This document shows positions 24,171-35,023 of a DNA stretch of 64,000 nt, one piece after another (position 1 is the first letter of the stretch; the number at the start of each line of letters is the position of its first letter). The position numbers and the translations under genes were made by a program. The notes under the pieces were generated by a model. It had not been told where the DNA came from. It searched no databases and saw only the letters and a list, made by a program, of their open reading frames with translations. The stretch lies in the NCBI RefSeq assembly GCF_026151205.1, contig NC_087080.1:1730879-1794878 (forward strand), read 5' to 3'. The DNA comes from Bolinopsis microptera. Taxonomy: Eukaryota > Ctenophora > Tentaculata > Lobata > Bolinopsidae.

Positions 24171-24242
24171 GCGCTCAGCCTGTCAATTGTCATTCCGCCA
24201 AATTTCTATTAATGAACATGATAGCCTGAGGTCCCCAGGTAA
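24171..24242 (+). mobile_element. MITE copy, CTGTCATTCCGCC family
   Basis: Family member with CGCGCTCAGCCTGTC at the left and CCCCAGGTAA at the right. Seven bases (AATTGTC) are duplicated within the conserved core. Confidence 0.5.
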
Positions 24243-24493
24243 GCTGCACGGTAAATTTGCATTATTGATTATTCATACTTAAAGGCACCTTTTGGTACCA
24301 AATTTATCAAAATCACTGACGGTTTACAACCTACCAGGACGTGCGCCGAGTTTGACCATTGTTAATGGTCTGGCCCGGCGCGCGCTACTTCGTAGCATTT
24401 GCCATCGGGCCATAATATTTCGAGAAGAAAGCGGCACACGCTACTTTGAAGAAATTTAGACGAGTAACATCCGTCAACCAGTACCCAGCGCTT

Positions 24494-24590
24494 TGACATA
24501 CGTTGCATGCCACATTTCGCGCGCATTGCGCGCGCCGCAGCGGAAAATATATAATATCTCTATTATTTGTGATACGTAACATGTATCAAC
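24494..24590 (+). repeat. GCGCGC-palindrome repeat, also at 6738-6810
   Basis: CATACGTTGCATGCCAC is followed by a GCGCGC-N-GCGCGC hairpin and then by ACATGTAT. The 6.7-kb copy sits in the region unique to the first DXO-like duplicate. Confidence 0.5.
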
Positions 24591-25034
24591 CAGCGCTCGC
24601 CGCTCAGTACCTGGCACGGCAATTTTAATTCACTAACCTAAAAAACCTTACCGGCCATGCAAGACTTCATGCTAAAGAAGTAAAGACACTTTTTAGTTTT
24701 GCGGTAAGTTTACTCATTGCTAATTCATAATTGCCCGCGTGACACATTCCAAAATTCAGCCAATCAGATCATAACAGGATTTTGCAAAGCCAAAAATTAA
24801 AGTTTTGAACTTTTATCATTTATTCGGTCCACAATAAAACTTTTTGGGATAACTCTATAAATCTTTAATCTACATTGTCCCAAATTTTCCTTTTGTACAA
24901 TGTGGACCGCCACCCGCTTTTATATTACTAAATCGCTTGCCCAAATTTTGAGAAAATTCTTGTGAAAAGGCCCTTTGGGTATGAAATTGATTTAAATCTG
25001 AAATCGGTGCGGTATATTTTTGGACGCTGATTCC

Positions 25035-25270
25035 GAATCATTTACCATGACGTAGGGTAAAAATGCTTCCCTGGAGAGTTATGGGCAAAAAACTGTTTTG
25101 GTCACGTGACAGGCTAGTAAAACATGAATTCGATTGTTTAGGACTTGGGTTAGGGTTGGGACTAGGGTTTATGTAAAACCGTTTTGTACGGCTGCAAAAC
25201 CATAAATAACCAAAGTCACGTGACATTTTTGGGCGAGCGAATTTGTAAGAGCCACCGCCACCAGTAAAAC
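25035..25270 (-). repeat. Interspersed repeat, uninterrupted copy of 1225-1555
   Basis: Reverse complement of 1225-1555, and it shows the empty site of the 76-bp MITE. It includes TTAGGG-like words near 25150, but these are too degenerate for a telomeric repeat. Confidence 0.7.
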
Positions 25271-25329
25271 AATCCATGGAGTTTCTGCCCAGACTTTGAA
25301 ATGTCGATCGTGTCTGGGGGTGCTGACTG

Positions 25330-26660
25330 CTGCTGGCGCTGCAACGAGCGATGGCCTGAAACCTTTTCAGTTCTATATATCATTTATATTATATTATACT
25401 ATATAGTATATAGTGTTATAGGCCTCAGAGGGCCCAACAAAAATGTTTAGTCTTTTGGCTCTGCTAAGATGCGCATTGTGCAGCTGATATTGTCTATTTA
25501 TAACATTTATTTATGTATTAAGGGATATATAAGGGATACCCTCATATCACTATTAAATTTATTGTGATTCGAGTAATTTACCATTTCTTCTACTTTCACA
25601 CTCATAAGTTAAACTGGTGACTTATCTCCTATCTGATAAATGATAATTATAACGATATCCGTTTACAAATGGGAGTGACAAAGATAACAAAATTAAACAA
25701 AAGATAAGCATATCAGGACAGTATACGTGTGGCCTAGGAATGTAAGATTGGCCAATAGTGTCATGTGATTTTGGTGATCGGCACAGGATTGGTACCTGGG
25801 TTCAATATCAGTTATCGGAGCATGCCAACTTTTAATTGTGCTTAATTTTTATTTCAGGCAGGCAGGGATCTAGGCAGGCAGGTATCTCAATTTCTCAACA
25901 TTTATAACGGCATTTCTTATAACATGCAAGGATCCTCGATCTCCAAAAACCATTCAGCGATGATATATTTTGTGTTAATCGTCGATTGCCCATCGGCCTC
26001 AGAAAACAATGCTTGTACAAAATCTCAGCTGATTGGGAATCGAGCGGTTTACTCGATTAATGTTTACTCAAAATTATAATACAAACAGTAATAGATAGAA
26101 AATAGTAACGTTAAAGAATTCTTTTCAAAAAACCCTCTGGAAAGGGCACTGCACACGGTTTATCAAAAAGTACACTGTGATCATGAAGTACTATGAACTA
26201 CAGATTTAAAAACACAACGCTTCACGCTACACATGATATTACACATCCATAATATCGATCCTATAGGTTAAGAAGTTTAGACTTGCACTGAACAGCTTGG
26301 ACTATTGTTTTTAAAATTTTGTGCATAATTTTACCATCAGTGATTAATGATTTTGGCCGGTAACTCAGCGCTTACAGTAATTATGAGTGCGCGATTGAGA
26401 TTAAATGTATGGAAAAAGAATTTAGCGGCAGTGAAATGCTTGCTTATCTACGCTAAGTGGGGGTAGTTATGCGAGCGGTTATTATATTGGTAGTCAGTAA
26501 TTGCAAGTTGTTATTTAAATTTGTGTCATTTAGTGTAGTTTCTATGTGCTGGGTTGTGTGATTTTCATACTGCTCCCTGTTGCAAGCCATTAATTAGACA
26601 ATAGACTTAATTTAAACTTAGATTATATTCGTTTCAGTTGAAATTCGATTCAGGTTAAAT
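25330..26660. other. Non-coding stretch
   Basis: No gene-like frame. Part of 25466-25840 (GCAGCTGATATTGTCTATTT onward) recurs at 51630-51840, so it belongs to the duplicated-region repeats. Confidence 0.5.
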
Positions 26661-26669
26661 GTTAAAAGT

Positions 26670-27180
26670 TTAAATTTCACGTCTAGACTGTCTTAGGCCA
26701 GGAACATTGTGCAGTAGGAATGGTTGCCACTCGTTAACATCACCATCACTTTGAAGATTAAGTAGCATTTTCTTGGCACTAGTCTTGAACAGATTTATCG
26801 AAAATAATGTCGGAAGTGTAGTAACGTCTGCTTTGTCTGCGAAGACAGAGAGCAGTGGTCCCTTGTAGAAACTACTGTTTTGAAAGTGTCGTTTCCCGTA
26901 TAACTGGAGCCAGGAGCAGGCTGACGTGTGATCAGAAAGTTTTGTGGGTATGTCGGCGGGAAAAGCTTGAGAGATGTTTTTGGGGACTAATTGTGGCATG
27001 TTTTTAACTTTATGCATCAAGATAATTGAGTTGTAAACGATAAGACCATGCACAGTGAGAATTTCATGTTCACTGAAAAATGGCTTTGTGTGTTGTGGTA
27101 AGGCACCTTCCTTAAAGTAGTAGTTTACGAAGCCAGGCATAATAGCCCTTATTCCTTGCTTCTGTTTGCTGAATAAAGCA
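26670..27180 (-). mobile_element. 5'-truncated LINE, reverse-transcriptase C-terminal region
   Basis: The minus strand encodes an unbroken frame entering at about 27180 (KQKQGIRAI) and ending at a stop at 26670. It carries FFSEHEILTVHGLIVYN, HKVKN, FYKGPLL and LLNLQSDGDVNEWQ. Order and wording fit the region after the catalytic core of non-LTR retrotransposon reverse transcriptases. The catalytic YxDD part and the upstream ORF are missing, which is the usual 5' truncation of LINE insertions. The frame has no internal stop, so the copy is rather young. It is not an independent host gene. Confidence 0.7.
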
Positions 27181-27194
27181 TCTAGCTACAAGAA

Positions 27195-27780
27195 TTGACC
27201 TTTATAACAGCATTTTGTTCACCTCTATTATGTTCCTCCCATAGATTCAAATCGTTTGGTTTAATACAGCTTCAAGCCTTGAAATCTTTTACTGCATTTC
27301 TTAAATCTACATTAAAGGTCCCCTCACTGCTCACAGTTTCACAAGCTGTTGACTTATTCATTGGAAGGTTGCTCGGTCTCTCCCAAGCGACAAGTCATCA
27401 GCTCATACGGTTATAACTCTTCTGCAGAAAGAGATTACCGTCACCGAGACCTGACCAATGCTGATCACGTGACCCACGAATCACACAGCACACATGAGAG
27501 ACCGAGCTCTTGTTTTAGGGCAGCTTATTGTTAGCAGTAGCGTAACAGGCAACGTTACGCCACTGAGTGTTCGAGTAAGGGAGATGAGTTATAGTCATAC
27601 CATTTTTTTACCACTCGAACAAATGCAATGTAGATCAACATACCATGATTATAACAATTTGTTAATCTTTTTATGTCGCATTGATTACACAAAAAGAGTA
27701 AATATATAAACCAGTTTTATCCACATTTACCAGACTTATATGATTTAGCGTGACATACGATTAACATATTCCCCATGGCC
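27195..27780 (+). repeat. Segmental repeat R2, copy 1
   Basis: CAGCTTCAAGCCTTGAAATC through GCGTGACATACGATTAAC matches 29285-29828 with 30447-30600, and 51965-52610. It contains the 31-bp hAT remnant at 27535-27565. Open frames across it reflect chance and are not conserved between copies. Confidence 0.8.
27535..27565 (+). mobile_element. 31-bp hAT remnant, ends only
   Basis: It reads CAGTAGCGTAAC at the left and GTTACGCCACTG at the right with seven bases between. The flanks ATTGTTAG and AGTGTTCG are diverged forms of the 8-bp duplication that is perfect in the copy at 29726-29756. Confidence 0.8.
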
Positions 27781-27879
27781 ATACTTAATGTTAGACTAAA
27801 GCATCGATAATATCGAATCAAGCTCAGCTGTTTTCAATGCATCTACGGAAATGTTTCCAAACACACTCGCTAGGTAATG

Positions 27880-29188
27880 ACTGAAATTAACAAGGAATTC
27901 TACGCAAACTCTAGAACAAAGTTGCTTACTGACAAGTTATACAAATTCAATCATATTATGATTAGCATAGAAAAAAGCGGTCACGACATAGATTTACATT
28001 ACATGAATATAATAAGCTATTACACTTGAGGATAGTAAAATAGTAAGGTTAAGCCATCTTTACACGTAGTAAATATACCAGTATTAATAAATTATTTAAA
28101 GTTTACATTCAGAGTCTGTCGAGCATTCCAAACTCGCCTTAACCACCGTAATCTTCTGAGGAGGAGATTTGTATTATAAATATGACGGAAAACATATAGT
28201 GTATGTACTAAGAGCGCCAACTCATGCTTCATATCGTAATTACAATTAACCCATTCAACTTTAAGCCTTGTATGACTGACAGTATTCTGTGTTGGAAAAA
28301 GTATATGTACTGCCAAGATCACATGTATATGTATTGCTCAGGCATCCCCCTCCTCATCACTACTGCTATCACTGTCATCACTATCACTTCTCACCGTGTC
28401 TCTCCTTTTAGGCTCCGCAGTATTGCTGCTGTCTTTCCGAATCACTACTCACTATTAACCCATTAGGGACGATAGGGTCGTTTACGACACACCTTTTCTA
28501 GAGGCTATAGTCATAGAGGACAAACCAAAATACCAAACGCCACGAATCTTTCGCACATATGCTCAAAATTTATTGGGCTACGTTATTGACTTTCCAGTCG
28601 AGACCCAATTAATCACTAACAATTAAATAATTAGACTAATTAGTCGTCATAATTGGAAAATATTTCACTTACAACTTAACTTCTTGCCTTGATTGGGACA
28701 TTACAACTTTATGTAGGCTTATTTTTTGAGAACAAAATAGTTGCAGGCAACGATTTCCTTGAGACAAATAAAAAGCCAGTGATAATCAAATGTTCACAAA
28801 CAGAGCTAAACGCTGTTTACTAACTGCGCCACGTCCGGGTCGCAAACGACCCATCACGGTTTTACGGCTTTAACTTCTGAAACAAAGACGTTAGGATAAA
28901 ATAAAAACTGTAGCGTAAGTTAAACACATATGATCAATACTGTATGACTCTAACTTTTAAAAAATAAAGAATTTGGGTCATTAACGACCCACTCGGCTCA
29001 CTTAGTCTATGTACTAAGAGCGCCAACTTGTGGGTGACATTTTTTTGTCTCATTGAGTAGAGTCATATGGTACCAAGTTTTGGGCAAATGGCTGTTCCTA
29101 GCGAGAGTTATAGCCCGTCAAAGTTCCAAAATTATCACTTCAGAAAATTGGAGGGGGCATCGTGTTCTTAAACTTTTTGACATACTCG
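27880..29188 (+). repeat. Segmental repeat R1, copy 1
   Basis: Matches 43490-43695 joined to 44550-45676, and in part 61985-62325. It contains the partial TTAA-ended element at 28459-29005. A 25-26-bp sequence around GTATGTACTAAGAGCGCC stands at 28198-28223 and again at 29010-29030, on both sides of that element. Confidence 0.85.
28459..29005 (+). mobile_element. piggyBac-like element fragment
   Basis: It begins CCCATTAGGGACGATAGGG directly after TTAA (28455-28458), and matches 14170-14725 in inverse orientation. The right side stops at CTCGGCTCACTTAG without a second TTAA. GGGTCG palindromes lie at 28472, 28832 and 28977. Confidence 0.6.
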
Positions 29189-29725
29189 TCGATTACCCAT
29201 CGGCCATCGGAAAACATTGCTTGGACAAAATCTCAGCTACAAGAATTGACCTTTATAACAAAGCATTTTGTTAACCTCTAGATTAAATTCCTCCCCACAG
29301 ATTTAAATCGTTCAGTTTAATACAGCTTCAAGCTTTGACAACTTTTACCGCATTTCTTAAAGCTATATTAAAGTTCCCCCTCCCATTCTCGATGAGCTAT
29401 TTCAAGATAATCGTCGATTACCCATCGGAAAACAATGCCTACACAAAATCTCAGCTTCAAGCCTTGAAATCTTTTCCTGCATTTCTTAAACATGCATTAA
29501 AGGTCCCCTCGCAGTTTCACAAGCTGTTGACTTATTCATTGGTAGGTTGCTCGGTCTCTCCCGAGTCATTAGCTCATACGGTTATAACTCTTCTGCAGAA
29601 AGAGATTACCGTCACCGAGACTTGGCCAATGCTGATCACGTGACCCACGAATCACGCAGCACACATGAGACTATGGTAATATAAGGCAGAGACCGAGCTC
29701 TTGATTTAGGGCGGCTTAGTGTTAG

Positions 29726-29756
29726 CAGTAGCGTAACAGGCAACGTTGCGCTACTG
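29726..29756 (+). mobile_element. 31-bp hAT remnant with perfect 8-bp duplication
   Basis: CAGTAGCGTAACAGGCAACG then TTGCGCTACTG is bounded by AGTGTTAG at 29718-29725 and 29757-29764. Only the two terminal inverted repeats of the CAGTGGCG family remain. Confidence 0.85.
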
Positions 29757-29828
29757 AGTGTTAGAGTAAGGGAGATGAGTTATAGTCATACCATTTTTTA
29801 CCACTCGAACAAACGTAGATCAACATAC

Positions 29829-30446
29829 CAGGAGGTGACCGGGATTCCCGGTTCCGGGAATCCCGGTACCGGGATTGGCAATTTTGAGCTATCCCGGTCC
29901 CGGTCCCGGTCAAATGCTGATTTATTTATTTATGATCCCGGTCCCGGTCCCGGTCCCGGTTAATTCGGGATTCTTGGTCCCGGTCCCGGTCCCGGTCCCG
30001 GTCCCGGTCAATCACTCAAATTTGCCGGGATTTTGACCGGGATCTTTTACATAATTTCATTCACTGTGATTTTAAGTTTTTCCTTTCATTCATTGTGAAT
30101 TTCATCTTTAAACATCCTCTGAGCCAAATACAACAATGTTTAAAATTGCTAAACAAGTTTGAGTAATAAATTATGATCATGAATTAACCAGTAATCGACC
30201 GGAATTCCCGGTACCGGGAATCCCGGTACCGGGATTGGCAATTTTGAGCATCCCGGTCCCGGTCCCGGTCCCGGTCAAGTCACATTTTTCATCCCGGTCC
30301 CGGTCCCGGTCCCGGTAAATTGATAATCTCAGCGGATCTCAGTCCCGGTCCCGGTCCCGGTCCCGGTCAAGTCACATTTTGTATCCCGGTCCCGGTCCCG
30401 GTCCCGGTTCCGGTCAGGCCTGAAATCATGTCCCGGTCACCTCCTG
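29829..30446 (+). mobile_element. hAT-type MITE with (CCCGGT)n arrays, 618 bp
   Basis: The terminal repeats CAGGAGGTGACCGGGA and TCCCGGTCACCTCCTG are exact complements. CAACATAC flanks both ends (29821-29828 and 30447-30454). The paralogous site at 27633-27660 has a single CAACATAC, so this is a dated insertion. Inside are two related halves, each with CCCGGGATT-type hairpins and runs of CCCGGT repeated four to six times. The minus strand is (GGGACC)n, a classic four-tract G-quadruplex pattern. No transposase is encoded; mobilisation would need an autonomous hAT. Confidence 0.9.
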
Positions 30447-31312
30447 CAACATACTATGATTATAACAATTTGTTAATCTTGTTATGTCGCATTGATAACC
30501 GTTACACAAAAAGAGTAAATATCTAAACCAGTTATTCATCCACATTTACCAGACTTATATGATTTAGCGTGACATACGATTAACATATTCCCCATACTTA
30601 ATGTTAGACTAAAGCATCGATAATATCGAATCAAGCTCAGCTGTTTTCAATGCATCTACGGAAATGTTTCCATACACACTCGCTAGGTTTGGAAAGATTG
30701 TCTCCTGGTAAAGTTTTTCAAAGGACTTTTTAGGTTTTAATCGATGTTGATGATACTCCTGATTATGTTAAAGAATTTTGCTGTACGTTGATATTGAACG
30801 AAATTCAGCGATAGCGCTATATATAAAATAACACTGTCACTAGATGTTGCGCACTTACCGCTATCGGACGCTATCTAGCGCGATGATCTATTGATATCGA
30901 AAAGGTGTCCGACGGTTTATAGCGTTATTTTATGTTTTCCGCTCTTTTGAGCAGAGGACGAATTGAAAGTCCCCACTCACTATAAAACAAGATACATCAT
31001 GTATTTTCGACGTTTCGGCCTCTGTCATTAGTTAGCGTTATTATCACTAATCGGCGCTATCTGACACTATTTAGCGTTATCTAGAGTTATTTAGCGCTAT
31101 CTGTCGCTACATACTGCTGTTTTGAAAGGGTGTCTTAATAACCCTGCAGCTCATTCTAGTAACTTCCAAAATACTTATAGTTCTTATCGTTACAGTTCTT
31201 GTTATTAGAGTGTAGAGTGATTTAGCACGTTCGTTTTAAACAATTCCTTGTTTACAACTTTATCTAATAATAGTTATTTAGTTATTTAAATCTAATTACT
31301 TTAAGTTTAACC

Positions 31313-32133
31313 TCCCTGTGTCCGTGTGTCCGTGTTTCCGTGTGTCCGTGTGTCCGTGTGTCCCTGTGTCCCTGTATCACTGTGTCCCTGTATTTCTGTG
31401 TCCCTGTGTCACTGTATCACTGTGTCCCTGTGTCCCTGTGTCCCTGTGTCCCTGTGTCCCTGTGTCCCTGTGTCCCTGTGTCCCTGTGTCCCTGTGTCCC
31501 TGTGTCCCTGTATCACTGTGTCACTGTGTCCCTGTATCCCTGTGTCCCTGTGTCTCTGTGTCCCTGTGTCCCTGTGTCCCTGTGTCCCTGTGTCCCTGTG
31601 TCCCTGTGTCCCTGTGTCCCTGTGTCCCTGTGTCCCTGTGTCCCTGTGTCACTGTGTCTTTGTGTCCCTGTGTCCCTGTGTCCCTGAGTCCCTGTGTCCC
31701 TGTGTCCCTGTGTTCCTGTGTCCCTGTGTCCCTGTGTCCCTGTGTCCCTGTGTCCCTGTGTCCCTGTGTCCCTGTGTCCCTGTGTCCCTGTGTCCCTGTG
31801 TCCCTGTGTCCCTGTGTCCCTGTGTCCCTGTGTCCCTGTGTCCCTGTGTCACTGTGTCTTTGTGTCCCTGTGTCCCTGTGTCCCTGTGTCCCTGTGTCCC
31901 TGTATCACTGTGTCCCTGTATCACTGTGTCCCTGTATCACTGTGTCCCTGTGTCCCTGTGTCCCTGTGTCCCTGTGTCCCTGTGTCCCTGTGTCCCTGTG
32001 TCCCTGTGTCCCTGTGTCCCTGTGTCACTGTGTCTCTGTATCCCTGTGTCCCTGTGTCTCTGTGTCCCTGTGTCTCTGTGTCCCTGTGTCCCTGTGTCCC
32101 TGTGTCCCTGTGTCCCTGTGTCCCTGTGTCCCT
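31313..32133 (+). repeat. 8-bp (CCCTGTGT)n array, about 100 units
   Basis: Nearly uninterrupted TGTGTCCC units with scattered CACTGTAT and TTTCTGTG variants; the first units carry TCCG. The unit has no stop codon in any of six frames, so long spurious frames arise. The paralogous array at 53792-54609 holds a different set of variants. Confidence 0.95.
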
Positions 32134-32283
32134 CTCTATTCCTAAATTTTTCTGCAATATTAATGAAATATTCATCTTGTTTTAACAAAATTATGCCTCA
32201 TACAGTAAAACATTGTCAGTTTTATTCAATGTTAAATAAATCAAAATATTTATGAATAAATCTTCAACCTTCTAAAAATAGAA

Positions 32284-32344
32284 ATGTTGAAATTGTTTTC
32301 GTTTCTCTTCCTATTTGGGACTGCAAGTGCTGATACGAATGAAG
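32284..32344 (+). CDS. Signal-peptide exon of receptor gene A
   Basis: ATG, then a hydrophobic core LFSFLFLFG and a small-residue cleavage region TASAD. The exon ends in phase 1 before GTAAGA. Its paralogue at 54765-54825 has GTG in place of ATG. Confidence 0.75.
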
Positions 32345-32548
32345 GTAAGAATTTTGTTTTTTCACCAAATAATTATTTGTATCTATCGCACATAATATAT
32401 TAATATTATATAGCTATCGTATCCTATTAATAACCCTATATAAGTATATAATACATAAGACTGACGACTATGCATGCCTATAATTGGAGAAGTAATAAAC
32501 GGTGCACTATTTTTGAATAGCATTATTATGCTATAACGTTCTAATACA

Positions 32549-32586
<38 letters not shown>

Positions 32587-33284
32587 AAAGTCAGTACCCA
32601 TACGTTGGGTCTTATACCACCGCCGTGTTTTATATTTGAGAGTTGTTGCTCTGCAGATGGCACACTGTACCTACTTGTTCAAGGATTCCGTTGTAGGTTT
32701 ACAACCTACCAGGACGCGCGACGAGTAAGGAACGAGTAAGGAACAGAGTATCACCCGTTAAGGATTCCGTCACTAAAATTTGAAAATTCGATTTTTGGGG
32801 GCCACACCCAATCAAAATTGAATAGCTTATACTGGTGTTTGTGAACATGTTAGAGACTCCATTGTAAAATAATGCAATAGGTCATTAAATCCGGAATATA
32901 ATCTGAAAAGATGGTGCGAAACGGATTTAAAATGAAGAAGTTATCAAGCAATTTGTTTATCTCGTTAGCAAAAATGGCTACCGGACAACTGAACCCAATT
33001 TGGACTTTTCCTAGACAGGGTAGCTTGGGAAAATAATTATTAACCCAATCAGACTACCTAATTAACTTTGAAACGACAACTGAACCCAATCGTCACTAGA
33101 AATCACTAACAGTTTAACAGGTTTCCAAATACCGTTCTAGTTTAGCTGCTGCCTGGTTTCTAGTGCTATAATTTCGGAGACAAAACAGAGACAATATTTC
33201 ATTAATGTTAATTTTAATAGGTAATTGTAAATATATAATAATTATTACTTAAAATCTCACACAAAGTCATCATAATATTTCAGC

Positions 33285-33938
33285 TTAAGCAGTAACATCG
33301 TGTCCAAAGCACTTAGCAATGGCAAAAAGATACTCTAAAACTGTATCAAAACTGTCAAACTTAGAACATATATCATATAACTCAAGGTTCGAGCTCGTGT
33401 TCCTCCGTCTCTTGGAGGGAGTGACTCCAACAGCGAGACGATCGATATGAAAATCGGTTGTCACCTGCTGCTCACGAATAGCCCTGAAATACTCCTGGAC
33501 AGTGGGCTTGGCCCGAGTAACCCTTGACCTGAAACCACGGTGGAAACCTTTCACCATGTTACTGGTCCGGGGATATTCAGGATCCACCATAATGGTGCAG
33601 AAGTGGTTCCAAAACTCAGTCGGATACTTGGGGGTGGATCTAGGACCAGTCAAGTTAGCCAAACCAAGATAACTACGTTCAAAGTAGTGTACCACATCCA
33701 TGAGCAAAGGATAAGTACTGGCAATGTGGGAATGAGGTTTGGCACCGCTGACCAAGGACTGATCTCCATGGTCAAGGAATACATGAGCAGGACATTTCTT
33801 GATTCTGTACTTCTGGCATCTCCAAGTAGAGGTAGTAGGGGTATCTCGATCCTTTCTCCGGGTGTAGAGGAAACCGTCTGTGTCCAGAAGTAGTTGAGCT
33901 CCTCTTTGTCCGCTGATGTACTTGCTGAAGACAACCAT
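33285..33938 (-). CDS. FLYWCH zinc-finger protein with MULE transposase C-terminus, DDE core missing
   Basis: A 217-residue intact frame. Residues 15-75 form a FLYWCH module: GFLY at 22-25, W39, zinc ligands C41, C49, H69 and H71. Residues 105-150 (EFWNHFCTIMVDPEYPRTSN, then MVKGFHRGF) are typical of the end of MULE transposases, where RT-N-hVEG-h-H is usual. The catalytic DDE region, normally 200 or more residues between these parts, is absent, and the joint is in frame. It probably binds DNA but cannot transpose; it could act as a repressor of full-length relatives or be an inert deletion derivative. A basic PSKRRR run near residue 175 may be a nuclear signal. No intron is needed. Confidence 0.65.
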   Translation of the reverse strand: MVVFSKYISGQRGAQLLLDTDGFLYTRRKDRDTPTTSTWRCQKYRIKKCPAHVFLDHGDQSLVSGAKPHSHIASTYPLLMDVVHYFERSYLGLANLTGPRSTPKYPTEFWNHFCTIMVDPEYPRTSNMVKGFHRGFRSRVTRAKPTVQEYFRAIREQQVTTDFHIDRLAVGVTPSKRRRNTSSNLELYDICSKFDSFDTVLEYLFAIAKCFGHDVTA

Positions 33939-34008
33939 GATTCGATACTGTGACCACCATCTCTCTTCCTTATGTATTGATCCGATCTGTATAACAAGCG
34001 TACTAATA

Positions 34009-34991
34009 CAGGGTGTTTCAAAAATAATGGCCTGATTTTAAAAACCAATACATTTTTTTATAAAGGAGCAAAATGCCCATTATCGGTTGCCATTAGTTTA
34101 TAAAGCTTACAAATTTAATTTGTTAAGCTCATTTGTTCCAGCGACTCAACTTTGTTAATTTTTTTTGGCTCTGTTCCAAAAAGTCGAATTTTGAGAAAAA
34201 TACCATGATACCCGATCCCCATCCAAGCTGTGACTTTCTCTCTAGTGATAGGCGACTCAACTGTTGCATGGGGGTTCTCATCTGCCCAAAACCTACAATT
34301 TTGGCGATTGACATGACCGCTCAGATGAAAATGAGCCTCATCTGAAAAAATATCTGTTTCAAGAATTCTGAGTCAGATTCGATGCGATCAGCCATCATGC
34401 TGCCAAATTTGGTCCTTTGTTCTCCATTTTTTGGAGTTTGTGTCTGTTTGATTTGAATTTTTTAGGCAAACTTCTTCAGCTCTTTCCTCAAAATTCCCCA
34501 AACTGAAGTTGTCGATAACTTAAGCTCCCTACCAAGTGTTCTGGTTGACCTCCTTGGACTGTTCTCTAAATTTCTTTGCACCCTTTTGATATTCTTCTCA
34601 GAAAGAGCAGATTTCGGCCTACCCGTACGCGTGTTCTTTATCAGGGTACAATCAGTAAATTCAGTTTCTAGCTTTTTTACAAGACGTCGTATTGTCCTAT
34701 CATCAAGTTTGCTGTAGCAAACGCCTAGCACTTGTCACTCTGCCTCCACAAATCCAATAAGTCCTCACAATATCAAGTTTTGTTTTTTTTGTGAACCCCA
34801 TTTTTCTCAAAATTCGACTTTTTGGAACAGAGCCAAAAAAATTAACAAAGTTGAATCGCTGGAACAGATGAGCTTAAAAAATTAAATTTGTAAGCTTTAT
34901 GAACTAATGCCAACCGATAATGGGCATTTTGCTCCTTTATAAAAAATTTTATTGTTTGTTAAAATCAGGACATTATTTTTGAAACACCCTG
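34009..34991 (-). mobile_element. Deleted mariner-type transposon, 983 bp, 195-bp terminal repeats
   Basis: CAGGGTGTTTCAAAAATAAT and its complement bound the element, with TA on each side (34007-34008, 34992-34993). The inverted repeats run about 195 bp with few mismatches. The minus strand retains transposase pieces. The first is a start MGFTKKTKLDIVRTYW in the right repeat. After a frameshift comes the helix-turn-helix part with GRPKSALSEKNI and RRSTRTLGRELKLS (34731-34462). The last is SDEAHFHLSGHVNRQN (about 34345-34295), holding the second catalytic Asp. The first Asp region and the third acidic residue are gone, so it is non-autonomous. Confidence 0.85.
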
Positions 34992-35023
34992 TAGATGACA
35001 AGGTCTCAGGTGCCTTTCGAATT

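Larger units (their letters stand above)
29285..30720 (+). repeat. Segmental repeat R2, copy 2 (interrupted)
   Basis: Corresponds to 27230-27780 and 51965-52760. It is split at 29829-30446 by a hAT-type insertion that the other two copies lack. Confidence 0.8.
30447..32400 (+). repeat. Promoter-side duplication, copy A
   Basis: Matches 52490-54870 through the AGCGCTAT-rich region, the CCCTGTGT array and the signal-peptide exon. Copy B differs by a SINE at 53048-53402, which is absent here at 30898. Tetra- and pentamers AGCG/GCGCTATC recur many times at 30800-31100. Confidence 0.85.

Noticed and set aside
25140-25180. Interstitial telomere repeat (TTAGGG-like words)
   Set aside because: Only two or three degenerate words, and the same region is an interspersed repeat also found at 1420-1450.
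31313-32255. Long open frames of 115-309 codons (VSLCPCVP repeats) on both strands in the first CCCTGTGT array
   Set aside because: The 8-bp unit has no stop codon in any of six frames, so frames are automatic. The predicted Cys/Pro repeats differ by frame and have no gene context.
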